Shown here: one piece after another, positions 24,131-32,440 of the stretch
How positions within the stretch are numbered: position 1 is the first letter of the stretch
How the letters are laid out: the number at the start of each line of letters is the position of its first letter
Source of the DNA: Arthrobacter celericrescens
GTDB taxonomy: Bacteria > Actinomycetota > Actinomycetes > Actinomycetales > Micrococcaceae
Reading direction: 5' to 3'
DNA: 33,554 nt
NCBI RefSeq assembly: GCF_003614925.1
Contig: NZ_QYLP01000027.1
Span: 1-33,554, forward strand
Made by a program: the position numbers and the translations under genes
The notes under the pieces: model-generated
Seen by the model: only the letters and a program-made list of their open reading frames with translations
Database searches by the model: none
Told to the model about the DNA's origin: nothing

Positions 24131-24541
24131 TTAGATGTTCCCCAGGTTCGTAGGCAGTCCGCGGTTCTTCCAGCCGTTCACGGTGCGTTCGCCGTAACGG
24201 TCGGGATCCCCCTCGAAGCCTTCCAGCACGTTGTAGGCGGTGAATCCGGCCTGGGTCGCGGCGATGGCGGCCGAGATGGAGCGCTGGCCCGAGCGGCAGA
24301 TGAAGATGAGCTCCACGTTGCTGTCCTCGGGGGCCTGCTGCTTGAGTTCCTCGACGAAATTGCCGTTGGGGATTCCGCCGGCGAAGTTCCACTGGATGAA
24401 CAGCGGATCGTTCTCCGTGGCCTTGGTGTCCGGGATGCCGATGTGTGCCCACTCGGCCTCGGTGCGCACGTCCACCAGGATGGCGCCTTCCTCAAGTTTC
24501 GCCCAGGCGTCCTGGGGGCTCAGGTCTCCGGCGTAGCTCAT
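24131..24541 (-). CDS. Rhodanese-like sulfurtransferase
   Basis: This 136-residue single-domain rhodanese probably carries sulfane sulfur as a cysteine persulfide in the cytoplasm. ILVDVRTEAEWAHIGIPD (about 21-38) is the rhodanese entry motif, and the active-site loop is CRSGQRS with the catalytic Cys82. The C-terminal GFTAYNVLEGFEGDPD followed by GWKNRGLP is also typical. It is coupled to the DUF1737 gene by a 4-base overlap and abuts metZ with no gap. Its place in a SAM-controlled operon suggests delivery or handling of sulfur for homocysteine synthesis, which is inference. Confidence 0.92.
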   Translation of the reverse strand: MSYAGDLSPQDAWAKLEEGAILVDVRTEAEWAHIGIPDTKATENDPLFIQWNFAGGIPNGNFVEELKQQAPEDSNVELIFICRSGQRSISAAIAATQAGFTAYNVLEGFEGDPDRYGERTVNGWKNRGLPTNLGNI

Positions 24542-24804
24542 GCGTGTCCCTCGAATGCTTCCTCGTCGTCGTAGCCTTCGAGCTCGTCGACGGCGGTGGC
24601 CACTGCCGCGTCGGCGCTCGCGACGGCGGCAGGCAGGATCACGGCCTGCGCCACGATCACGCTGGTGCCGTTGAAGGTCGCTGCCGGGCTGCCGTGCAGC
24701 ACGTAGCCTTCGGCGAGGGCGGCGGAAATCCGCTCGCAGAACTCGCGGTTGTCCGGGCCGGTCAGGAGGCGGTAGGAAAGTTTGTCTTCGCTTGGTTCAG
24801 GCAT
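24538..24804 (-). CDS. DUF1737 domain protein
   Basis: This 88-residue protein opens with the DUF1737 pattern YRLLTGPDNREFCERISAALAEGYVLHGSPAATFNG (about 11-46), in which a short substrate-like loop precedes LHGSP. The C-terminal half is alanine-rich and acidic (DELEGYDDEEAFEGHA). No function is known for the family. It is the first gene after the SAM riboswitch, and its GAGGAG ribosome-binding site (24810-24815) directly follows the aptamer. Its 3' end overlaps the rhodanese gene by four bases. Confidence 0.85.
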   Translation of the reverse strand: MPEPSEDKLSYRLLTGPDNREFCERISAALAEGYVLHGSPAATFNGTSVIVAQAVILPAAVASADAAVATAVDELEGYDDEEAFEGHA

Positions 24805-24814
24805 TGGTGCTCCT

Positions 24815-24935
24815 CAGTCACGCTTGCAGTTCGAATGTGTCGATACGCCGAGTAGTCACCTGAGGCACCCCGCCGGGAGAGAGGGTTGCCGACCAGCAAA
24901 GTCAGGGCTTAACGCTGGTGCTCATTACTCACTAA
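24815..24935 (-). promoter_or_regulatory. SAM-IV-type riboswitch
   Basis: Read on the minus strand, the sequence follows the SAM-IV aptamer. A closing stem (24926-24930 with 24850-24854) surrounds ATGAGCACCAGCGTTAAGCC, a GCTGGTCGGCAACCCTC block (GGCAACCC at about 24881-24888), the CGGCGGGGTGCC arm and GGTGACTACTC. A downstream GCAAGCGTGAC matches the 3' extension that distinguishes SAM-IV from SAM-I. The ribosome-binding site of the DUF1737 gene adjoins the 3' end, so the switch probably controls translation of DUF1737-rhodanese-metZ, turning it off when S-adenosylmethionine is abundant. Confidence 0.88.
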
Positions 24936-25116
24936 GAAAAATAACACCGGCGACGGCGGCCCGCAGTCCGGCCGCCGTCATGTTCCGTAACCGGGCGCAT
25001 TGTCCGGCACAGCCTAGGTATACAAGCCACCCGGGACAGTAGCGCCAGGCGCCGTCAGTTCACGCGGAGTCCACCTCCCGGCCCGGATTTCCGGCGGCTC
25101 CGGAAACGGCGACTTG

Positions 25117-25122
25117 TATCAT
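25117..25122 (+). promoter_or_regulatory. Candidate -10 box of the GntR gene
   Basis: TATCAT fits the TANNNT pattern and lies 7 bases before the GTG start codon, so transcription would begin at or next to the start codon and give a leaderless message. No clear -35 hexamer is present. The preceding 24936-25110 stretch shows no other recognisable feature. Confidence 0.35.
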
Positions 25123-25129
25123 CAGCGCT

Positions 25130-25885
25130 GTGGACAACTACGCGAGCCTTCCGCTGCACCAACGCCTGAGTGAGGAATTCCGGGCCCGGATCCGCAGCGG
25201 CGTGTGGGCGGCCGGTTCGCAGCTGCCCAGCGAAGCTGAGCTCTGCCGCGAATTCGGCACCTCCCGTGGCCCGGTGCGCCAGGCACTCGCCGCGCTGCGG
25301 GCCGAGGGGTCCGTGACCGGCGGCCGGGGCAAGCCGCCCATGGTCCGCGGCGAAGTGCACTCCCAGTCCTTTTCGACGTTCATGTCGTTCACCGAATGGG
25401 CCCACTCGATCGGCCGCGTTCCTGGCCAGCGGACGCTGGAAGTCGCGCGCCGGGTGGCCGGCAGCGAAGCGGCACTGCAGCTCGGGCTGGAAGCGGGGGA
25501 CGCCGTCGTCGAGGTCCTGCGGCTGCGGACCCTGGACGGGGTGCCGGCCATGATTGAACGCACGTCCTTCATCCTGGAAGTGGGGCGCCTGCTGTTCGAC
25601 TTCGATCCGGACGGGGGCTCCATCTTCGCCTACCTGAAGGACCAAGGCGTGGACCTCAGCCGCGCCCGCCACACCATCGACGCCGTGCCGGCGGACGAGC
25701 AGGACGCCCGGCTCCTGGACCGCGAGCCCGGCATCCCGCTGCTCCGGGAACGCCGGCTGACCCTGTCGGCGGAGGGCAGGAAGCTCGAGTATTCGGACGA
25801 CCGCTACCTGCCGGAGCTCACCAACTTCACTGTGGACAACAGCGTCCAGCAGCGCACCGCGCTGGTGCGGGTGCACACGGCCTAG
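25130..25885 (+). CDS. GntR family regulator with UTRA ligand domain (HutC type)
   Basis: This 251-residue transcription factor has an N-terminal winged helix (about 5-72, with LPSEAELCREFGTSRGPVRQALAALRAEG as the DNA-binding core). A C-terminal UTRA domain follows (about 90-245), containing LRLRTLDGVPAMIERTSFI and the final LEYSDDRYLPELTNF, the usual pattern for this effector fold. It would bind an operator and release it on binding a small molecule, often a sugar phosphate or amino-acid derivative. Neither ligand nor target can be named. It stands alone between the methionine operon and the c-di-GMP cassette and could regulate the glycosyltransferase gene 115 bases downstream. Confidence 0.9.
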   Translation: MDNYASLPLHQRLSEEFRARIRSGVWAAGSQLPSEAELCREFGTSRGPVRQALAALRAEGSVTGGRGKPPMVRGEVHSQSFSTFMSFTEWAHSIGRVPGQRTLEVARRVAGSEAALQLGLEAGDAVVEVLRLRTLDGVPAMIERTSFILEVGRLLFDFDPDGGSIFAYLKDQGVDLSRARHTIDAVPADEQDARLLDREPGIPLLRERRLTLSAEGRKLEYSDDRYLPELTNFTVDNSVQQRTALVRVHTA

Positions 25886-25950
25886 ACATCTGCCGCTGCG
25901 GCGGGGCGGCGGGCACCGGCGGATGCTGTACCACAGGCTGGCTGCAATGG

Positions 25951-25956
25951 CATAAT
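25951..25956 (+). promoter_or_regulatory. Candidate -10 box of the c-di-GMP cassette
   Basis: CATAAT in an AT-richer stretch stands out from the GC-rich gap before the glycosyltransferase gene and would place the transcription start about 37 bases before the ATG. No matching -35 hexamer was found at 16-18 bases. It is a positional candidate only. Confidence 0.3.
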
Positions 25957-25999
25957 TTTCAGATCAGGTCTGCACTGCCGCATCCAGCTGGGGGATCGC

Positions 26000-27985
26000 A
26001 TGCACGCTCTAGAACACTTGCGCGCGGGTACGGAAAACCCGTCAGGCAGGGACACGCCGAAGGAGACTTCGGCCTATACCAAAGCCGGCATTGCTGGCTG
26101 GGCCGCGCAGCTTGGCCATCCTGCGCCGGAAGCGCCACGCTCCCGGCGGATGGCACACATCGGGGGCGTCAGCGCTATCGCGGCCCTGGTCCTCTACCTC
26201 GCCTGGCGCATCGCCTTCACCTTGCCGGCCGGCGGGTCGGACCTCGTGGCCGCCTGGGTGCTGGTCTCCTTCGAAGCCCTGCCGCTCGCCGGGATCGTCC
26301 TGAAGACGATCACCATCTGGAACATCGACAGCGCCACGCCCGAACCGCCCAAGCAGAAGCTGCGGACCGCGGTCCTGATCCCCACATACAACGAGCCTGT
26401 GGAGGTGCTGTCCCCGACGGTGGCTGCGGCGTGCGCCCTCCAGCCCGCCCATGAAACCTGGGTGCTCGACGACGGCGACCGGCCCTGGGTCGCCGAAATG
26501 TGCCGGTCCTTCGGCGCCAGGTACGTGAGCCGGCCGAGCCACGAACACGCCAAGGCAGGCAACATGAACCACGCCCTGGAGCTCATGGCCCGGGAGGAGA
26601 AAGCCGGCGGGGAACCGATCGAGATCATCGCCGTCCTGGACTGCGACCATGTTCCGCTTCCTTCCTTCCTCACGGCCACGCTGGGCTGGTTCAACGACGA
26701 CAGGGTCGGCCTCGTGCAGGGGCCGCAGGCCTTCTACAACTCGGGAGCCTTCGACGACGACGGCATCGCCGGGGAACAGGGCCTGTTCTTCAACGTCCTG
26801 ATGCCGGCCCGCAACGTGGCCGGGGCGGGGCCGTTCTGGTGCGGGTCGACGGCGCTGCTCCGTGTGAAGGCGCTCCGCGAGGTGGGCGGCGTGGCCACCG
26901 AGACCATCTCCGAGGACCTCCACACCACGCTCAAGCTGATCCGCCGCGGCTGGCGGACCGCCTACCACCACCAAACCCTCGCGGTGGGGCTGGCTCCGGC
27001 GACCGCCGAGCAGTACCTGCTGCAGCGCCGCCGCTGGGGCATGGGTGCCATGCAGATCCTGGCCTACGAGAAGCTCTGGGCGGCCAAGAGCTGGATGTCG
27101 TGGCGCAATTTCCACGAATACCTCAACGGAACGCTGTGGTGGCTCGAAGGGCTCGCCACCCTGGTGGCGTTCTTCGTTCCCCTCTTCATCCTGTTTTCCG
27201 GAGCACAGACCTCAACCGCCGGGCCTGTCCTCTTCACCATGGTGTTCGGTTCGATGTTCTTCATCCGGCTGTGGGGAATCAAACGGCTCCTGCGGCACCA
27301 GATCAGCTGGCCGACGGCGTTCGCGCTGCGGATCTTCCGGATTCCGATCGGCCTGGCCTGCTCGTGGTGGCTGCTTTCCCGCAAGACCCTCGAGTTCCAG
27401 GTCACGCCGAAGGGCGCTTACCATGATCGCCGCCGCGGCCGGGTGCCGCGGATGATCTACGTCATGATCGCCGTCGTGATCCTGGCGCTCCTTTACGCGG
27501 CGGCCGGGATGCTGGGCTGGGTTCCGTGGTCCACCGGTGCCGGGTCGACTGTCGCGTCAGGGGTCTGGCTTGCTGTTGCCGGCTTGGTCCTGCTCCTGGG
27601 CGCACTGCGCATCCGGGCAAACGAGTATGCCACCTCAAGGCGGGACGCCCACAGGATCAACGTCCATGTGCCGGTGACCCTTGCCGGCTGCAAGGGCGAA
27701 CTCCTTGATATTTCGATGGGCGGGGCGGCAGTGCGCGTCCGATCGGGCGAGCTGCCGGAATCCGGTCCGGTGCAGCTCATCCTGCCCGGGGCGGCGCCGC
27801 TGACCCTGCACATCGTGCGGGAGTGGACGACGGCGGGCGGGTCGCGGACAGTCTCCCTGCGCGATCTCCGGGGCGAATGGGCAACGTACCGCGCGATTTC
27901 GCTGTGGCTGTTCCATACGCCGCGCGGCGCCGTTCCCGGGTTGCCTTCCGGAGTTCCCGTCGTCGCCCTGCGGAGCGCGTCATGA
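26000..27985 (+). CDS. Cellulose-synthase-like glycosyltransferase with PilZ domain
   Basis: This 661-residue membrane GT2 enzyme probably polymerises and exports a polysaccharide, like BcsA. Two helices precede the catalytic domain (about 118-350). That domain carries DDG (157-159), DCD (214-216), a SED in place of the usual TED (304-306) and QRRRW (342-346), the processive-synthase signature. Further helices follow, then a PilZ domain with RDAHR (548-552) and DISMGG (570-575), the two halves of the c-di-GMP-binding motif. An AGGGGGA-like ribosome-binding site precedes the ATG. The gene overlaps the hybrid kinase gene by four bases, tying it to c-di-GMP signalling. There is no BcsB- or BcsZ-like partner in the window, so the polymer need not be cellulose. 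Confidence 0.9.
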   Translation: MHALEHLRAGTENPSGRDTPKETSAYTKAGIAGWAAQLGHPAPEAPRSRRMAHIGGVSAIAALVLYLAWRIAFTLPAGGSDLVAAWVLVSFEALPLAGIVLKTITIWNIDSATPEPPKQKLRTAVLIPTYNEPVEVLSPTVAAACALQPAHETWVLDDGDRPWVAEMCRSFGARYVSRPSHEHAKAGNMNHALELMAREEKAGGEPIEIIAVLDCDHVPLPSFLTATLGWFNDDRVGLVQGPQAFYNSGAFDDDGIAGEQGLFFNVLMPARNVAGAGPFWCGSTALLRVKALREVGGVATETISEDLHTTLKLIRRGWRTAYHHQTLAVGLAPATAEQYLLQRRRWGMGAMQILAYEKLWAAKSWMSWRNFHEYLNGTLWWLEGLATLVAFFVPLFILFSGAQTSTAGPVLFTMVFGSMFFIRLWGIKRLLRHQISWPTAFALRIFRIPIGLACSWWLLSRKTLEFQVTPKGAYHDRRRGRVPRMIYVMIAVVILALLYAAAGMLGWVPWSTGAGSTVASGVWLAVAGLVLLLGALRIRANEYATSRRDAHRINVHVPVTLAGCKGELLDISMGGAAVRVRSGELPESGPVQLILPGAAPLTLHIVREWTTAGGSRTVSLRDLRGEWATYRAISLWLFHTPRGAVPGLPSGVPVVALRSAS

Positions 27986-30900
27986 CAGTCAGCAAGCCCT
28001 GGCTGGTGTGGATCGCCGTTTCCGGCGTGGCTGTTTCGCTGCTGACCGCGTGGTTCTGGCAGCACCCGGCCACCGGTGCATCCCAGACCCTGGGCGACTT
28101 CGCGATCTTATGCTGCGCGCTGGCCGCCGCTGCCAGCTGCGCCTTTGCTGCCCGCCGCGACAAGGAGAGTGCCCGGGCCTGGCGGTTCATCGGGGCCGGT
28201 GCCTTCGTGTGGTGCTCGGGGATGACTGTGTGGACCTTCTACGGCCTCACCCTGGACCATGTTTACCCCTTCCCGTCGCCCGCCGACGCCCTCTTCATCG
28301 GCTACGCGGTGCCCGTCGCGATCGGGCTCTTCGCGTTCCCCCGTCCGACCGCGGCCGGGGCCCAGCAACTGCGCACCGTGCTGGACGCCGCCGTCATCGC
28401 CAGCTCCGCGCTCTTCATCAGCTGGGTAACCGTCCTCGGACCGGTCTACAAGAGCGAAGGGCTGGACATCCTTGCCTGGCTGGCCTCGATGGGCTATCCG
28501 ATCGTCGACGTCGCCCTCGCCTCGCTGGTGTTCGTGCTCACCATGCGCCGCTCCCGGCGGGAGCGCCTGCAATGGGCCTGCCTGGGAGGCGGCGTCGTGG
28601 TGCTGACCGTCACGGACAGCGCCTACGTCAGGATGACTGCCGAGGGGGTCACCGGATCCACCGGAACCCCGCTGGCGGCGGGCTGGATGTGTGCCTTCCT
28701 GCTGATCGGCCTGGCCCCGTTGATTCCGCATTCGAAAGGCGTGCGCAGGGAACCGCTGTGGAACTCCCTGGCCTTGGAGATGCTCCCGTACGTGCCCGCC
28801 GTCGCCGCCGTGGTGGCCGCTCCCACCCGGCTCCGGGACGTCGCGGATCCGGTCCTGGTGATCACCGGGGTTTCCGCCTTCGTGCTGGTGGTCATCCGGC
28901 AGTTCTTCATCATCTACCAGAACGTCACCCTCACCCGGCACCTCGAAGCCAAGGTCGCCGCGCGCACGGCGGAACTCGAGGGCCTGGGCGCAATCGTGAA
29001 TTCCTCGGCGGATGCGATTGTCGGCAAGACACCCGACGGGCTCATCACCAGCTGGAACCCGGCGGCAGAGCGCCTGTACGGATACCACGCCGCCGAAGCC
29101 ATCGGCAGGCACGCGGACTTCATCATCCCGGTGCATCTGCGCGAGCGGGAGAACGCCTACCTCGCCGATGTCGCAACGACGGGCACAACCCACACTTATG
29201 AAACCGAGCGGGTGCGCGGCGACGGAATGCTGGTGCCGGTATCGCTCACCGTGTCGCCCATCAGCGGGACGGACGGGATCCACGGCGTGGCCACCATCGC
29301 CAGGGACATCACGGACCGCCTCCGGAACGAGGCCGAACTTGTCGCAGCCCGCGAAGACGCGGAAGAATCCAGCCGACTGAAGTCCGAGTTCCTGGCCACC
29401 ATGAGCCACGAAATCCGCACCCCGATGAACGGCGTCATCGGCCTGACGGGAGTGCTGCTCGACACCGAACTCGACGAACGCCAGCGGCAGTACGCCAACG
29501 GCGTGCGGGTCGCGGCGGACGCCCTGCTGTCGCTGATCAACGACATCCTGGACTTCTCCAAGCTTGAAGCCGGGAAGGTGGAGCTCGACCCGGAACCGTT
29601 CGACCCCCGGCTCCTTGTGGAGGAAGTCGCGGGCCTCCTGGCCGAGACGGCGAGGGAAAAGGACCTGGAGCTCATGGCCTACTGCCGCCCGGAAGTCCCG
29701 GTCTCGCTCCTTGGCGACGCACGGCGCATCCGCCAGGTCCTCCTCAACCTCGCCTCGAACGCTGTGAAGTTCACCGAAGCCGGCGAAGTGGTCATCAGGG
29801 TGGCCCTCGTCGAAGACAGGGCCGACGTTGCGACGGTCCGCTTTGAAGTCCGGGACACCGGCATCGGCATCGACGCGGCAGACCATGAGCGGCTCTTCGA
29901 ACCGTTCCTCCAGGCGGACGCGTCCACCACACGCAAGTACGGCGGGACCGGCCTGGGCCTGGCGATCTGCCGCAGGCTCACCGAAGCCATGGGCGGCGAA
30001 ATCGGCCTGACGAGCACCCCCGGCAGCGGCAGCACGTTCTGGATCACCGTGCCCCTGCCGGTGACGGATCCGACGACGCTGCCCGCCCAGCCCCCTTACG
30101 CCCAAACCGAGGGGCTGCGCGTGCTGGTGGTGGACGACAACGCGAGCAACCGGATGATCCTCGAAGCGCAGCTGGCCGGCTGGAAGATGCAGGCCGACGC
30201 CGTCGGAGGCGCGCGGCACGCGCTGAAGCGCGCCCGCGAGGAGGCCGACGCCGGGCATCCCTACGACATCGCCGTGCTGGACATGTGCATGCCCGAGATG
30301 GACGGCGTGGAGCTGGCGCGCCTGCTCAGCACCGACGAGGCCTTGAAGTCCATGAAGCTCATCCTGCTCACCTCCACCACGCAGGTGGACCGGCGGGAGC
30401 TGAAGGCTGCAGGGATCAGGGAATGGCTCACGAAGCCGGTGCGGAGTTCGGAGTTCTACGACCGGCTCATCCGCCTCATCGCCGGCCCGGTGGTTCCCGC
30501 CGGGGCTCCCGCGGCGGCCGCGCCGCATGGCGGGAACCGCGGCGAAGGGCTGGTGCTGGTGGTGGAGGACAACGACATCAACAAGCTCGTGGCCCGGAGC
30601 ATGGTGGAGAAGCTCGGGTACGCGGTGGACGTCGTGTCCGACGGCGCCGAAGCCGTGGCCGCGACCGCCGCCCGGCACTACGACGCTGTCCTGATGGACT
30701 GCCACATGCCCGTGCTGGACGGCTTCGAAGCCACCCGGATCATCCGGGCGAGGACGCACAGCGGACCCAGGATTCCGATCATCGCGATGACTGCCGGTGC
30801 GATGGACGAGGACCGCGAGCGGTGCCTCGACGCCGGCATGGACGACTACCTCTCCAAGCCGGTGGACGAGTTGAAGCTGCGCTCCGTGCTGGCCCAGTGG

Positions 30901-31425
30901 ATACCCCGCAAAGCGTCCGACGGGGGCAACGCGTCCGACGGCGGTGCGGCGGCGGACGTGGCCGCCGCACCCGGTGCGGGAGCCGGGACCGTCTCCGGGA
31001 CCGCCCGCGGGACGGGAGCGGAAAGCGCGACGGACCTTGCCGGCGTCGCCGCTTTGCTTCCTCCGGAACTCGCCGGTCCCGTCCTTGACCCGGCCAGGCT
31101 GGCAACCCTGCGCTCGCTCGGACCGGCGGACGGCCGCGGACTGCTTCCCGCTGCCGCCCTGGCGTTCAAGGGCGAGATCCTGCCCTCCCTCGAGGGGATC
31201 CGCGCCGCCGCGGCCGACGGCGGCGATGCCCTGGGCCGGGCGGCCCACAAGCTGAAGGGGGCAGCCGCCAACATCGGCGCCACGCGTGCAGCCGGCCTGT
31301 GCCGGCAGCTGGAACAGGTGGGCCCCGGCTCCTCCGGTGCCGGGCTCGAAACCATCGAACTCCTGGAAGCCGAGCTGGCCCTCGTGGCCGAGGCCTTGGA
31401 CGAAGCATTGTTCGCGGCGCCATGA
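27982..31425 (+). CDS. Hybrid histidine kinase (membrane-PAS-HisKA-HATPase-REC-REC-HPt)
   Basis: This 1147-residue protein is a complete phosphorelay in one chain. The first 310 residues form about eight membrane helices of a sensor type I do not recognise. A PAS domain follows (about 333-455), then HisKA with phospho-histidine H476 in SHEIRTP. The ATPase domain has NLASNAVKF (from about 590) and DTGIGID (from about 627). REC1 carries D767 in LDMCMPEMDG, and REC2 carries D906 in MDCHMPVLDG. The C-terminal HPt domain has H1089 in AHKLKGAAA. All phosphorylation sites look intact. Such ArcB/BarA-like kinases are common in proteobacteria and less usual in actinobacteria. The ATG at 27982 gives ATGA overlap with the glycosyltransferase gene, and the 3' end overlaps the cyclase gene in the same way. 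Confidence 0.92.
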   Translation: MTVSKPWLVWIAVSGVAVSLLTAWFWQHPATGASQTLGDFAILCCALAAAASCAFAARRDKESARAWRFIGAGAFVWCSGMTVWTFYGLTLDHVYPFPSPADALFIGYAVPVAIGLFAFPRPTAAGAQQLRTVLDAAVIASSALFISWVTVLGPVYKSEGLDILAWLASMGYPIVDVALASLVFVLTMRRSRRERLQWACLGGGVVVLTVTDSAYVRMTAEGVTGSTGTPLAAGWMCAFLLIGLAPLIPHSKGVRREPLWNSLALEMLPYVPAVAAVVAAPTRLRDVADPVLVITGVSAFVLVVIRQFFIIYQNVTLTRHLEAKVAARTAELEGLGAIVNSSADAIVGKTPDGLITSWNPAAERLYGYHAAEAIGRHADFIIPVHLRERENAYLADVATTGTTHTYETERVRGDGMLVPVSLTVSPISGTDGIHGVATIARDITDRLRNEAELVAAREDAEESSRLKSEFLATMSHEIRTPMNGVIGLTGVLLDTELDERQRQYANGVRVAADALLSLINDILDFSKLEAGKVELDPEPFDPRLLVEEVAGLLAETAREKDLELMAYCRPEVPVSLLGDARRIRQVLLNLASNAVKFTEAGEVVIRVALVEDRADVATVRFEVRDTGIGIDAADHERLFEPFLQADASTTRKYGGTGLGLAICRRLTEAMGGEIGLTSTPGSGSTFWITVPLPVTDPTTLPAQPPYAQTEGLRVLVVDDNASNRMILEAQLAGWKMQADAVGGARHALKRAREEADAGHPYDIAVLDMCMPEMDGVELARLLSTDEALKSMKLILLTSTTQVDRRELKAAGIREWLTKPVRSSEFYDRLIRLIAGPVVPAGAPAAAAPHGGNRGEGLVLVVEDNDINKLVARSMVEKLGYAVDVVSDGAEAVAATAARHYDAVLMDCHMPVLDGFEATRIIRARTHSGPRIPIIAMTAGAMDEDRERCLDAGMDDYLSKPVDELKLRSVLAQWIPRKASDGGNASDGGAAADVAAAPGAGAGTVSGTARGTGAESATDLAGVAALLPPELAGPVLDPARLATLRSLGPADGRGLLPAAALAFKGEILPSLEGIRAAAADGGDALGRAAHKLKGAAANIGATRAAGLCRQLEQVGPGSSGAGLETIELLEAELALVAEALDEALFAAP

Positions 31426-32366
31426 GGGTCCTGGTTGCAGACGACGACTTAGGCTCGCGGCTGGTGGCACAGGCCGCCGTCGAACAGTCCGGCCACGAAT
31501 GCATCGCGGCGGCCGACGGCGCCGCCGCGTGGGACATGTACCAGCGCCACCGCCCGCAGGCGGTGGTGAGCGACCTCGAGATGCCGGGGATGGACGGGTT
31601 GGCCCTTTGCCGTGCCATCCGCGAGGCGGACACGGATTCGTACACCTACCTGGTCCTGGTCACCTCGCACGGCTCCAAGGAGGCCGTGGTGGCCGGGATG
31701 AACGCGGGCGCGGACGACTACATGACCAAACCCCTGGACCCGTTCACCCTGCACACCCGGCTGCTGGTCGCCGAACGGGTAACCTCCCTGCACGCCGACC
31801 TGGCCCGCTACCGCGCGGCGCTCGCCGAGCAGGCACGGACGGATCCGCTCACCAAGCTGCGCAACCGGCTCACCCTCGCCGAGGACCTCGAACAGCTCCG
31901 CAAGACCGCCGAACACGCCGGCGAGCAGTTCAGCGTGGTCCTGTGCGATGTGGACTACTTCAAGCGCTACAACGACCTCTACGGCCACCAGGCCGGTGAC
32001 GCCGCACTGCGGGCCGTGGCAGACACCCTGGCGAAGCAGGTGCGGCAGAGCGACGGCGTGTACCGCTTCGGGGGCGAAGAGTTCCTGATCGTGCTGCCCC
32101 GGCAGTCGCCGTCGGGCGCCAGGGCCTTCATGGGCCGTGCGTTCGAGGCAGTGCGCGAACTGGAGATCGCGCATTCGGGGAACCCGCCGGGCATCCTCAC
32201 CCTGAGCGGCGGGATCGCGGCCTGCACGGACACCCACCGGGTCAGCGTGGACACGCTGCTGAACGAGGCCGATCTCGCCCTGTACTCCGCCAAGGCTGCG
32301 GGCCGGAACCGGGTGATGGTTTCCCGGCCGACCGCCGAAAGCCTGGCGTTGCACGGCGGCAATTGA
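31422..32366 (+). CDS. Response regulator diguanylate cyclase (REC-GGDEF)
   Basis: This 314-residue soluble protein joins a receiver domain (about 1-120, phospho-acceptor D51 in SDLEMPGMDG, with the usual DDD at the start) to a GGDEF domain (about 140-305). It makes cyclic di-GMP from two GTP. The active site is GGEEF (217-221). The product-inhibition site RQSD (208-211) lies exactly five residues before it, so it should be both active and feedback-controlled. It is probably phosphorylated by the HPt domain of the adjacent kinase. The product would act on the PilZ domain of the glycosyltransferase two genes upstream. The gene is coupled to the kinase by a 4-base overlap. Confidence 0.93.
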   Translation: MRVLVADDDLGSRLVAQAAVEQSGHECIAAADGAAAWDMYQRHRPQAVVSDLEMPGMDGLALCRAIREADTDSYTYLVLVTSHGSKEAVVAGMNAGADDYMTKPLDPFTLHTRLLVAERVTSLHADLARYRAALAEQARTDPLTKLRNRLTLAEDLEQLRKTAEHAGEQFSVVLCDVDYFKRYNDLYGHQAGDAALRAVADTLAKQVRQSDGVYRFGGEEFLIVLPRQSPSGARAFMGRAFEAVRELEIAHSGNPPGILTLSGGIAACTDTHRVSVDTLLNEADLALYSAKAAGRNRVMVSRPTAESLALHGGN

Positions 32367-32380
32367 CACGGCGGCAATTG
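32352..32380. repeat. 15-base tandem duplication across the cyclase stop codon
   Basis: CACGGCGGCAATTG occurs at 32352-32365 and again at 32367-32380. The first copy encodes the last residues HGGN and the start of the stop codon; the second repeats them after the stop as untranslated sequence (TGG instead of TGA). It looks like a recent slippage duplication. Confidence 0.75.
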
Positions 32381-32440
32381 GCCAGAGCGCTCGCGGGACT
32401 GACCCATCTGAATGGATCCCTTCTGAAAGGAACAAACCTG

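Noticed and set aside
28108..31470. Very long (over 1100 codons) open frame antisense to the hybrid kinase
   Set aside because: The product is histidine/glycine/glutamine-rich with no domains, while the plus strand encodes ordered kinase domains with intact active sites.
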